A stretch of DNA of 64,000 nt from Bathynomus jamesi (lineage: Eukaryota > Arthropoda > Malacostraca > Isopoda > Cirolanidae): the NCBI GenBank assembly GCA_023014485.1, contig JAJOZX010000999.1, forward strand, positions 209,001 to 273,000, given 5' to 3'. The notes beneath the pieces were generated by a model. That model was not told the origin of the DNA. It worked only from the letters and a program-made list of their open reading frames with translations, and did no database searches. Each line of letters starts with the position of its first letter. The first letter of the stretch is position 1. This document shows, one piece after another, positions 55,298 through 64,000 of this stretch. The translations under genes and the position numbers were made by a program.

Positions 55298-55631
55298 GTT
55301 CACGATTGAAAAGCTCGAGTCGGTAGAAATAAACCCTCGATTGGAAAAGCATGCTTATAAACTTGTGTTTAATAATGTAGCTAACGATGAACTCTTTGTG
55401 CGTGCTTTTGATTGTATTCTAGACGTATTTAAAGATGATTTACCAACCGGTTGTAAAGTGGGAACAAAAATAGTACTGAACGATATGAAAGCCCTTCATA
55501 TCGAATACAGATTTCCCTATACTTTAAGCGGTGAAATATTATTAAACCGCGTATACTGCGTAATGCAGAGCAATAATGATGTAATTGTAAACTCGATTAA
55601 GTGCGAGTTTAGTATTTTGAAAAAAAAGTGA
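55287..55631 (+). CDS. Polinton cassette gene 4 (unknown, 114 aa)
   Basis: MLSEFTIEKLESVEINPRLE to CEFSILKKK. Intact and closely similar to 25830-26195. Starts within the last codons of gene 3 (ATGTTGAGTGA). Unknown function. Confidence 0.82.
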   Translation: MLSEFTIEKLESVEINPRLEKHAYKLVFNNVANDELFVRAFDCILDVFKDDLPTGCKVGTKIVLNDMKALHIEYRFPYTLSGEILLNRVYCVMQSNNDVIVNSIKCEFSILKKK

Positions 55632-56030
55632 AATGTATTTATATATTTTGCTTGATATTTCTCCTGTACTGTTATATGCATATTTCTATTATTATTGAAA
55701 TGTATATTTATTTCTATATATCTCCATAATTGTGTGTGTATATATTTTTTTGATTATATACATATTCCTCAATTATTATTGAAATGTATATTTATTTCTA
55801 TATATCTCCTGTGCTGTTATGATTATATGCATATTTCTATTATTATTGAAATGTATATTTATTTCTATATATCTCCATAATGTGTGTGTGTGTGTGTGTA
55901 TATATTTCTTATTATTGAAATGTATATTTATTTTCTATATATTTATAATAAACAGAATGATGCAATGTTGTTTTACTTAATTCTAATTATGACATGTTAC
56001 GCCTTCTAAACCTACTAGCGGAATTCTAAA
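55632..56030. repeat. Tandem AT-rich repeats after the cassette
   Basis: GAAATGTATATTTATTTCTA followed by TATATCTCC recurs at about 55697, 55780, 55848 and 55917, with (GT)n tracts between. Probably the 3' flank of the cassette. Confidence 0.75.
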
Positions 56031-56560
56031 TGTATACAATGGTATCTGGCAATGCTAAAAAGTGGTATCTGGCAACTGAATACATGGCACGAAATCTTTT
56101 AATTGTTTAGTGAGACAACTCACCATAATAATGCTAAAAAGTGGTATCTGGCAACTGAATACATGGCGCATAGCGGAATTCTAAATGTATACAACGGTAT
56201 CTGGCAATGCTGAAAAGTAGGCTCTATAATAATGTATACAGTGGTATCTGGCAACATGGCAACTCAAGCCATTTACGTCTTCTAAGCCAAATGGCTGATT
56301 AGGAGTCTATAATAATGTATACAATGGTATCTGGCAATGCTAAAAAGTGGTATCTGGCAACTCTAGCCATTTACGCCTTCTAAGCCTACTGGCTGATTAG
56401 GCGTCTATAATAATGTATACAATGGTATCTGGCAACTCAGTCTTCGATTAGAATTAAATATATAGCACAAACTGAATACATGGCGCTATCTGGCAACTCA
56501 AGCCATTTACGCCTTCTAAGCCAACTGGCTGATTAGGAGCCTATAAGACAACGCCTACTC
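56030..56560. repeat. Polinton B right subterminal repeat array
   Basis: Irregular repeats of GGTATCTGGCAA, AATGTATACAATGG, ACTGAATACATGGCG and CTGGCTGATTAGG. The motif GCCAGATA also occurs in the left end region (39598), so it is a shared subterminal sequence expanded on this side. Confidence 0.8.
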
Positions 56561-56777
56561 GGCTGAAGTCTTAATATGCACTTGGCTCCTGCCAGGTGAA
56601 CACCTCTCCTCCTTTCTCTCCTTTCTCTTGGGGGAGAACGCCGCCTCCAAGTTTTCCTTGTTGCACCTGCAGCATCCCCCCTTTGGGGTAATTTTTTTGC
56701 AACACCCCCACCCCCTTTGCAACATTACGTAATCACTTGCAACATTCTTGCACTCTCCCTTTTTCGGCTATACTACT
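56560..56777. repeat. Polinton B right TIR
   Basis: Inverse of the left end: TTGCAACATTCTTGCACTCT then CGGCTATACTACT ending at 56777, followed by the GACCCC duplication. Confidence 0.9.
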
Positions 56778-56783
56778 GACCCC

Positions 56784-57533
56784 CACAAGTAAAAATCGAA
56801 TGGATTCAGGTCCGAGGAGCGAGCAGGCCACGCAATGGGTCCTCCACGGCCTATCCATTTATCAGTGAAATGGCCATCCAAATAGTCTCTAGCTACTCGA
56901 CTAAAATGAGGCGGAGCGCCTTCATACATAAACCACATACGACGTCGGACATCAAGAGGAAATTCATCCAGTAAATCGCTTAAATCATTCCTTAAAAAAT
57001 TGGAATACGATTCTCCTGTTAATCTTATAGCTACATTGATACTAAATTGTTGTTGGTGCCTTGACTGGATGATGGCATGCGGATTCTCTTCGGCCCAGTG
57101 ATAAGTATTGTGAAAATTGATCACGCCATTTCTTGTGAAGGCAGCCTCATCAGAAAGCAACACGGAGGATAGAAAAAGAGGATCGCGAGCACACTGTTGA
57201 AGGAACCAAGTACAAAAAGCCTCTCATTGTGGGAAATCCGCTTCAGTAAGGCCTTGTACTCTTTGAATGTGATATGGGTAAAGCTGTTGTTCCTGTAAAA
57301 TTCTCCACACAGTTGTGTATTTTACACCATCTGCTGCTGCTATCCTTCGGGTGCTGACACCAGGATGTTCCTCCACCATCTGAAACTCGCTTGTTGAATG
57401 ATCCTGTATCACCAAGACGCTCGTCTATTCTCTGAAAAGTCTTTTTATCTGGCAGACTGCGATTCGGAAACCTTTCCGCATACGTGAGATGCATGTCTGC
57501 CATTTCTCTGTTTGAATAAGCCTCCATTCTCAC
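56784..57533 (-). pseudogene. Mariner-type transposase, N-terminal and catalytic part
   Basis: From 57533: EAYSNREMADMHLTYAERFP, a frameshifted helix-turn-helix, HPGVSTRRIAAADGVKYTTV, then MLLSDEAAFTRNGVINFHNT (first Asp) and third-acid region RSSDLNPFDFYLWG. The second motif reads WFMYEGAPPHFS, so the usual Asp is Glu. The gene continues at 39017 across Polinton B. Confidence 0.85.
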
Positions 57534-57914
57534 TTCAAATGCACAGTATCACTGAATAGCACAAAAACTTTTAAGGTTTTTTTTTCACTTGACTGCATTT
57601 ACTCACGGTAAGAAGTTACGAATACGAACAGTGGAACACCGCGATGCACCTCTGACTGACGATATTGAAACATGTCATAAAGTGTACGGAACATTACAAT
57701 CAGCAAGACCATACATGAAATAAGTCTCATATACACCCACAAACATTGTCAGCAAGCAGTGTTTGTAAGCAGTTTGGGGAAAGAACTGCTGGAGCACAAA
57801 ATGGGCTGTAACTCGGAAACAAAGCGATTTTGGACATATATTTACGTAAACTTTTTGATTGTTTTCAGGTCCTGAATCCATCCTGAAAATGCGTCCCACA
57901 TTTTATAAAACACC

Positions 57915-57978
<64 letters not shown>

Positions 57979-58375
57979 GGTGATTCAAAAACAGGGGTTA
58001 AAAAAGCTTTCTTTCTTTTTTTTGGTGTTCAAACGTTTGGTTCATTTTGCATAAAAAACAATCTCTCTCAATTTTTACATCATTATTTCAAGTTTTAGGG
58101 GTTGCTACCAACCGTCAAAATTTATGAATTTGCATATATTTCACTCTTATGCTCTACTGCCAATCTTATACTGTTTCCGCACCACCCCTGAGGCGGGGTG
58201 TTGTCTTTTTATATTGTGGAAGCTCCTCTGTAGGCCTATCATAACCACTGAGAGAAGTAGAGTTTAGAATTTTGGCATTTATTACTTAATTAGTTTGTTT
58301 GTTTCTATCAGGATAAGCCCTGTGGTTTTTGACCACTTGTAGCAGAAATTGTTTCTGCTCTTCATTGTTTAAGAG

Positions 58376-58536
58376 ATGAAAATAAAAACCCACTCTAATA
58401 GACAGTTTATTTCCACAACAGTTTCGACGCCCACTGGCATCCTCCTCTGTATCCACCCGAGGAGGATGCCAGTGGGCGTCGAAACTGTTGTGGAAATAAA
58501 CTCTGTCTATTAGAGTGGGTTTTTATTTTCATATTT
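58376..58536. repeat. Foldback element 5
   Basis: Near-perfect palindrome: GAAAATAAAAACCCACTCTA on the left and its complement on the right, with GGAGGATGCCAGTGGGCGTC and inverse at the centre. Arms of about 75 bp. Not in (TA)n itself but inside copy 3. Confidence 0.9.
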
Positions 58537-58589
58537 TGACCTTCACGTAGAAAAAAGTGAAGTTTTTTGCATTTATTGTTTAAGAGCTT

Positions 58590-60290
58590 CTTGTATTCAT
58601 CCATCACTCTAACTCCCCTTTCAGCTGTCATTAACAACTTTCATTTGGTGGATAGATTTCTTTACATTATTGTACAGTTCATCTTTGTGCCATTCAGCAG
58701 CATTTTTGCTGAAAATTTTTTATGCAAATCCTGTAATTTCAAAGAACCTTCGAGTATTTGATGTTACAAAGTCTTCTAGTTCTTTTACTTGAATGAGTTC
58801 AGGGTTTAAAGTAGTCCGTTTTGCTGGATGTGTTTCCCCAGGGTTTTGCAAAGCCATTACCATTTTGTTCTTTGTTTCAGCAGGCACCTCGTCATCAAAG
58901 AAGGCGAAAGCAACAAGTTCCTCAGATGACTCAATATCTTTTTCAGAGCAACAGATGAAATAGACTTGTCATTCTGTTTGTACAGATCAAGGTTCTTTAA
59001 TAGCTCTAGATCTATCTAGTTCTATCTAGTTCTGTCTTTCTCTGCAAATAGATGAATAACTAATGTTGTATTCTTCTGGTTTTTTTCCAAGACTTTGAAC
59101 TGTTGGTGTCAGAACAAGCGAGGCCTTTCAGTCACTTAGTTTAGCAATATCAAGAGTAGCTAACAATTTGCTGTCAAGCACTTTTTTTGTTTAGTTACTA
59201 TTTTTCTTGCAGTAGATGGTCCAGGTGTAGCATCTCTGTTAATGGTATCATCTGTAGTTGTCATATCTTCCATTTCTGGTTCTGATTCAGATGATGTACT
59301 GCTGAGAACTACAGTCTCTTCAAGCCTTTTTCTTTTGTCCTCTTCTCGTGACCTCCTTTTTTTCATAGTGTTGTTGTCTTTCTATTGTTATCTGTTCTTT
59401 TTTAGCTAAAGCCTTATCAATGTTGTCCATTCTACCTCGCCGTCCTTTCTCACGCTGTGCTTTTAGAAAATTTCTGTCTTCTTCTATATGAATAAGATTC
59501 ATAGCATTCGCATGAGTTATGTCAAATAAATTTTCTAGTTCTTTCCATTTCTCTCTTTACCAATTAAGGTTTGCGATCGCTTGGATTTGTTTGCTTTGTT
59601 TTTCTTCAACATTTACCATTCCTTCAAGATTCCTTGAATTTTATCAACTACATGTATTGTTTGCATAGACGTATGGGATGGCATTTTACTAAGGGGGGAG
59701 GAGGGGGGGAAATTTGCCTTGAAAATTTTCAGGGTGCCCTGATTTCCGCATAAGCACTATGTGCAGCATAAAATAACACAAAGGTTAGAGAATGAGTAAC
59801 ATATATTAAAGCCTTTTTTATACAAAAAATATTACAATTTACAAAAATTAGATAAAATTTTGCTACATCATTTCTAAATGACAAGCAAAACTATGACATT
59901 GCAGTTGATATAGAATTCAGTAAGTCTTCAACGTACGTTTTAATTATTAACTACAAGTAAAGTAGCACGTAATTAATTCACCTCAAGAAGTAAAAAAGAA
60001 ACAAAGGAATGTCAGGAAAAATCTGCCCTGAAAATTTCAGTATTTGCCCTGAAAATGCTCAATTCCCTAGTCCGGGGGAGGGGGAGCTGCCGTCCCCCCA
60101 GACCCCCCCGCCTCATACGCCTATGATTGTTTGTTTAGTTGGTATTCGTGCTTTTTCCCAAACTGTCAAAACATCACTTGCAGTAGAGAAGCATGATTCT
60201 CTGATACTTTAATGTTCATTATTTCTGTAGTGCATGAATAGTGCTATAGTTTCTTTCCTTGATGGCAACACTGATGCTTTCAGTGTGGCT
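58590..60290 (-). pseudogene. Transposase-like protein of AGGGTGR family, copy 3
   Basis: Minus-strand pieces in family order: VWEKARIPTKQ (about 60150, cut by the MITE), MNLIHIEEDRNFLKAQREKG (59502), KRRSREEDKRKRLEETVVLS (59360), a deletion of the centre, FDDEVPAETKNKM (about 58900), and KVVNDS followed by ERGVRVMDEYKKL (about 58640). Aligns with copies 1 and 2 at each block. Dead. Confidence 0.65.
59664..60125. mobile_element. Non-autonomous element with 8-bp TSD
   Basis: Ends CATAGACGTATG and CATACGCCTATG, with G-rich and C-rich runs inside the two ends. ATTGTTTG is duplicated at 59656-59663 and 60126-60133. Contains paired AATTTGCCTTGAAAATTTTC/GCCCTGAAAATTT sequences. 462 bp, hAT-like by TSD length. 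Confidence 0.8.
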
Positions 60291-60715
60291 GAGGGATGTC
60301 CAATAAGCTAAACATCTGTCTCTTCCCTCGTAGAACACCGAGAAGGGAGTACTTGATAATGTACCTTCCATATTAGCTAGACGTACGCGTTAACTCTAAT
60401 AAAGCACAACTACTGAATGCTGTTGCCAGTAGATGACTATCTTGAACACCTGCAAGAGAAGAGGGGAAGGGGGTCAGAGGTCCAGAGGAGGTAAGTGAGT
60501 GAAGTAAAATGATACATGAATAGGCCTAAACTTTTATTTAAGTTAAAGGACATACCATATAAATAGGAAAATAATGAAATTTTGCATGTTCGGCAGCAAC
60601 CCCTAAATATCGTTTAAAAATTTTGAAAAAATTATAAAAAAGTTTCTTCACCAAATGGAACCCTAATGACGGGTTCAACACATTAAAAATCAACAGTTCA
60701 TTTTTTTGCATCACC

Positions 60716-60761
<46 letters not shown>

Positions 60762-60764
<3 letters not shown>

Positions 60765-61012
60765 ACTGGGGTGGTGTAGTGGTTAGCGTCGCTGACTACG
60801 AATCCACCGGCCCCGGGATCGAGACCCGGTGACGGTAGCCGGCGTGCAGCAAAACTCAGCTGTTCATCCTTCCACACAATAAAGAAAGTGGTTGGTAGAT
60901 AAATGGGTACCGGATTCTACGTTAAACTATAGGTCTAAGGTGGAGTGAAAAGCTTGACCTACGTCAGAATGAACAATTCGGGCGGAAGCTAACCAAAGGT
61001 TACCAAAGGTGT
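60762..61012 (+). repeat. Dimeric tRNA-derived SINE, copy 4 (internally deleted)
   Basis: Same head as copies 1-3 (GGTGTAGTGGTTAGCGTCG) but the A-box part of the second unit is missing between GGGTACC and GGATTCTACG. (TA)n precedes it; a short TA tract follows. Confidence 0.8.
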
Positions 61013-61437
61013 GTGTATATATATTAGCCCCTCCCGAAAAGAAATTCTGGCTACGCCCCTGTATATATATATATATATATATATATACTGTATATATAAT
61101 ACTGCATGATACGTATAAAGTTGCAAGCTTATACCGCAGGAGAACTAATAACTTGATTAATGTCAGCACTGAAACAGTGTTAAGCTTTCTCGACTTGATG
61201 GAAGTTGCTGGCATAGTTCACCCAATCCATATAATACCATTTATGGATCTTAAACTTAAACTACTATTCATTATTGTTGAAGTGATAAGTATTGGTCGTA
61301 TTTTGCTTCAAAGTACAACTGGATAAGTTGCTTTTTATTTGATTAATTTTCAATTACTTTTCATTTAAGAAAACACTCATTTTGTGTGGTTTACTTTCAT
61401 TTTTTCGTTAAAATTTTTTACCTTCAAGTCAGTTATG

Positions 61438-61480
<43 letters not shown>
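61013..61480. other. No gene seen
   Basis: A fragment CTGGCTACGCCCCTG (terminus of a common MITE type) at about 61048-61062, a (TA)n tract, then unassigned sequence. An open stretch at 61130-61326 has no recognisable similarity. Confidence 0.4.
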
Positions 61481-61482
<2 letters not shown>

Positions 61483-62042
61483 AGGTGGGTACAACGTCCT
61501 TTCAATGGCATTTTTAAATAATATCAAACATAATAACACGAAACAACAAAAAATGTTTATTTACATAAATTGTGAAAATGATAAAAGAGAAATCACAAAA
61601 AAAAAAGAAAAAAATGTTTTTAATCCGATGTAATAAAGGATCCAAAATGTCGGTGTGGAGCCTCATCATTGTCACGCCATAACTGAATCCTGGTTCGCAG
61701 CAGGATGGTGCGCCTTTCCATTATGCCATTCGTATGCGTCAGTTTCTGGACGCAGAATTTCAAGGAAGGTGGATCGGTCGTGGTTCTGATATGGTCTGGC
61801 CACTACCGAGTCCCGATTTGACATCATGTGATAAAAGCATTGAGTTATGGCGTACCAATAATGGGTTCCACACTCATACTTTGTATCCTTCATTACATTT
61901 AATTAAAAACATTTTTTCTCTTTTAGGACATTTTACTTTTAACTTTTTTACAATTTATGTAAATAAACATTTTTCGTTGTTTTGTGTTATTATCTTTAAT
62001 ATTATTTAAAACTGTCATTGCAGGGATTTTGTGCCCACCCTG
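61481..62042. mobile_element. Mariner-derived MITE
   Basis: Inverted ends of about 110 bp (CAAGGTGGGTACAA and TTGTGCCCACCCTG). The centre keeps a scrap of transposase, with a reading like FHYAIRMRQFLDAEFQGRWI and GRGSDMVWPLPSPDLTSCD, i.e. the region of the last two catalytic acids. (TA)n on both sides. Confidence 0.85.
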
Positions 62043-62073
<31 letters not shown>

Positions 62074-62094
62074 ATATATATATATATTTGCTGT

Positions 62095-62142
<48 letters not shown>

Positions 62143-62149
62143 ACCTTTC

Positions 62150-62480
62150 AACTTTTCTTTTCAGATGTTCCGTGGGATGATTCCTCATTTCATGGAGGTC
62201 AAGCTTGTTGCCCCTCTTCTTGAGTTGGCTTAGTGAGGTAAAGAGTTGGTTTCTTGCCCTCTCCACTTCACATAACCAAGTACTCCCAGCTCATCTGGAA
62301 TTGTTCTGAGTCAAGCATCTAGTCTTATTTTGAAGATATCCACCGCTACACCACTCGTGTTCTTTAGTTCTTTGAGCAACTTGGTCCTCTCACAACAAAA
62401 CTATTTTCCTTCAGGGTTAAGGATGTTCCTGTCTAGCCTTTAATTCGGGAACACGACACATTCTTCCTTTCCTACTTTCC
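62150..62480 (-). pseudogene. LINE reverse-transcriptase C-terminal tail
   Basis: On the minus strand: ERTKLLKELKNTSGVAVDIF, KIRLDA, a stop, LRTIPDELGVLGY and NSLPH. This follows the tail seen at the end of many invertebrate non-LTR retrotransposon ORF2 proteins (FK..LD..L..IPDEP..). Short and broken; clade not determinable. Confidence 0.5.
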
Positions 62481-62565
62481 ACTGTTGTTTGAGTGGTTAT
62501 AGGATTCAAAATAAGATTAGGGACTAGTTCTTTCATTATTTTCCAAGTGTGTATCTCTCTCTTCT

Positions 62566-62614
<49 letters not shown>

Positions 62615-62619
62615 TATAC

Positions 62620-62800
62620 ATGGGATGAATTTTACAGTAAAACGTGAAAATAAAGAATGATGCAAATCCACAAGGAAAGTGAAAAGCGATTCCAAGGCCT
62701 TTCGTGTACACAGCAATATACCCGACACCTGACGAGGTGCGAGTGTACTGCTAAATACACGAAAGGCCTTGCAATCACTTTTCATTTTTTCTTGTGGATT
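62620..62800. repeat. Foldback element 6
   Basis: GGGATGAATTTTACAGTAAA tail, then arms CGATTCCAAGGCCTTTCGTG and CACGAAAGGCCTTGCAATCA around CACCTGACGAGGTGCGAG. Same family as foldbacks 2 and 4. (TA)n on both sides. Confidence 0.8.
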
Positions 62801-62804
62801 TGTA

Positions 62805-62836
<32 letters not shown>

Positions 62837-62868
62837 TATGCATTTAACTGCAATGACCACGCAGTATA

Positions 62869-63020
62869 TAAATGAATAGAAACGACGTAAATAAGGAGCG
62901 TCTCTGCACACGGGGAAGAGAAATAACGAATAAATGAAAAATGAGGTTCGCCTCATTTTTCATTTATTCGTTATTTCTCTTCCCCGTGTGCAGAGACGCT
63001 CCTTATTTACGTCGTTTCTA

Positions 63021-63025
<5 letters not shown>
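62869..63025. repeat. Foldback element 7 (perfect palindrome)
   Basis: Arms of about 75 bp from GAATAGAAACGACG to the central GAGGTTCGCCTC and back; essentially mismatch-free. A (TA)n tract of about 55 bp follows. Confidence 0.9.
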
Positions 63026-63084
<59 letters not shown>

Positions 63085-63385
63085 GTTATTTCAGGTCTTA
63101 TTTTCAAAGCCTGATTTACATTCGGTGTGAATTCGAGTGTCATCATCAACAATCTATATAAAATTGAATATGAAATACATTTCACGTATCAAACTTTCAT
63201 TGTTACTCAAAAACGAAGTTCAGAAAGCGAACTCCAGCGCATACGTGGGTTTTTCAACGCTTAGTCACGCTCAATAAACCTTATAGGAAAAGGTTGCAGA
63301 TATATAATCATGGAACATTTCAGAATTCTCATCGAATCGATATATATACTGTATTTGTCCATTTTTGTTCATTTCATTGGATAGT

Positions 63386-63577
63386 CTACCAGAGAGCAGG
63401 CATCCGTTGGACTGACGTTGATATGTGAGATAATACCACTGTTGGGCCGACGTTGGTATTTATATAATACCACTGCTGGACTGACTCTGGGTAATTCATA
63501 CGTTGGCCCGACATTAGATTTTGATGCAATATCACTGTTGGGCCGGTATTGATGTTTGATGATCGATCAAACACCAC
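63386..63577. repeat. Imperfect minisatellite of about 45-50 bp
   Basis: Units around TACCACTGTTGGGCCGACGTTG recur four to five times with divergence. The open minus frame (GPTVVL-like repeats) follows the repeat unit. Confidence 0.6.
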
Positions 63578-63917
63578 CGTTCAGACACTGTAGTACTAAA
63601 AACAAAATGAACCATACCAAATACACCAATTAAATTTGTCTATTTATTATTATAAAAAGTTTAGTAAGGCGAGCTATCATTTTTTCAGAACATAAAATTC
63701 GTCATTATTACTAATATTTAGAAGTAACTCAAATATAGACCGGGTTTTTAACGGTCAGAATTTGTTAGAGGGACCCTGATTAACTAAAGGGTGATGACGT
63801 TATCACGTTTTTTCTGATGAATGATGGCAACTATTTCATCGGTTATACGCCATACGTCATAGCAAACAGATTAGACAATTAACCAACGGACATATTTTCA
63901 TTTCAAAACTGAAATAT

Positions 63918-64000
63918 GTTTTTAATAATTACTCGCATGGATTTAGTGCAACTTCTAAGTAATGAAAGTGAATTGTTAGCTTATTTACAATTTAAACATT
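63918..64000 (+). other. Open frame running off the window edge
   Basis: ATGTTTTTAATAATTACTCG begins a frame with MDLVQLLSNESELLAYLQF from the second ATG, open to the window end. Could be a gene or transposon N-terminus; too short to assign. Confidence 0.25.

Larger units (their letters stand above)
39018..56777. mobile_element. Polinton/Maverick B, both ends and TSD present
   Basis: Ends AGTAGTAGAGCCGAAAAAG (39018) and its inverse at 56777 begin with AG as expected for Polintons. GACCCC at 39012-39017 and 56778-56783 is the 6-bp target duplication. Total 17,760 bp including a hAT (43320-47748) and a Tc1/mariner (52046-53444) insertion; about 11.9 kb without them. Orientation is opposite to Polinton A. 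It lacks the pX, major capsid and protease genes. Confidence 0.95.
38678..57917. mobile_element. IS630/mariner-type element split by Polinton B
   Basis: Ends CAGGGTGTTTCATAACATGTG (38678) and ACATTTTATAAAACACCCTG (57917) are inverse, with TIR similarity over about 130 bp (CCTGAAAACAAT, CCGAGTTACAGCCC blocks). Without the 17.8-kb Polinton insertion it would be about 1.5 kb. A TA dinucleotide precedes the left end; the right border has TGTATA. Confidence 0.85.
57977..60717 (-). mobile_element. AGGGTGR-family DNA transposon, copy 3
   Basis: Ends AGGGTGATTCAAAAA and TTTTTTTGCATCACCCT are inverse; GGGGTTGCTACC and its complement recur within. (TA)n lies on both sides. Carries a reversed, internally deleted transposase gene plus a foldback element and a hAT MITE. 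Confidence 0.75.

Noticed and set aside
61130..61326. A small gene (METAGIVHPIHIIPF-like frame)
   Set aside because: An open stretch next to TA repeats with no recognisable motif, start context or second copy.
62700..62780. A complete hammerhead ribozyme
   Set aside because: CTGACGAG and CGAAA occur, but helix II is not adjacent to the core as required and no UH cleavage site can be paired; kept only as a lead.
63386..63577. CRISPR-like or coding repeat
   Set aside because: Units are imperfect and contiguous; the open frame only mirrors the repeat.

Overview
The window reads as a piece of an arthropod nuclear genome, made almost wholly of transposable elements inserted into one another. Support for an arthropod: interstitial CCTAA/TTAGG runs (arthropod telomere type), an Arg-tRNA-derived SINE, Polinton/Maverick elements, IS630/Tc1/mariner, hAT, MULE and piggyBac relics, and very many long (TA)n tracts. 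The microsatellite load would suit a decapod crustacean, but I cannot fix the taxon. I see no bacterial gene and no complete host gene; one possible host exon lies at 37892-38030 (-).

Layout. 1-4920: a piggyBac transposase relic split by a 3.7-kb TIR element encoding a CXC-type Cys-rich protein (485-4170). 5281-12941: LTR-like tandem and inverted repeats, foldback elements, two dimeric tRNA SINEs, hAT and mariner MITEs, microsatellites, and the 5' end of a hAT element. 12942-22523: two adjacent members of one DDE-like transposon family with AGGGTGR termini; the second carries a FLYWCH/MULE transposon and a hAT MITE. 22868-24951: a hAT transposase relic, interrupted by a hAT MITE and then by Polinton A.

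24952-37709: Polinton A. Left module (minus strand): four overlapping small unknown genes and protein-primed DNA polymerase B. Right module (plus strand): packaging ATPase, a small basic/hydrophobic protein, an integrase-linked protein, integrase, minor capsid, pX/pVI-like protein, major capsid and adenain-type protease. Its right terminus is lost. 39018-56777: Polinton B, inverted relative to A, with both TIRs and a 6-bp target duplication (GACCCC). It lies inside a mariner transposase gene (38678-57917). Polinton B lacks pX, major capsid and protease; a hAT element (itself holding an intact DD37E transposase element) sits at the start of its polymerase, and a second Tc1/mariner element lies downstream of the polymerase. 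57977-64000: a third AGGGTGR element, a SINE, a mariner MITE, a LINE tail, two large palindromes and a minisatellite.

How the parts work together. The Polintons are virus-like self-replicating transposons: polymerase B, integrase, ATPase, protease and capsid proteins would form one replication and packaging set. Neither copy is intact, but they complement each other in what is lost: A has the capsid module but a gutted ATPase and no right end; B has the ATPase and both ends but no major capsid or protease. Comparing them reveals a conserved cassette of four overlapping unknown genes beside the polymerase, a shared divergent promoter, and a polymerase reading frame that seems to begin at a splice acceptor.
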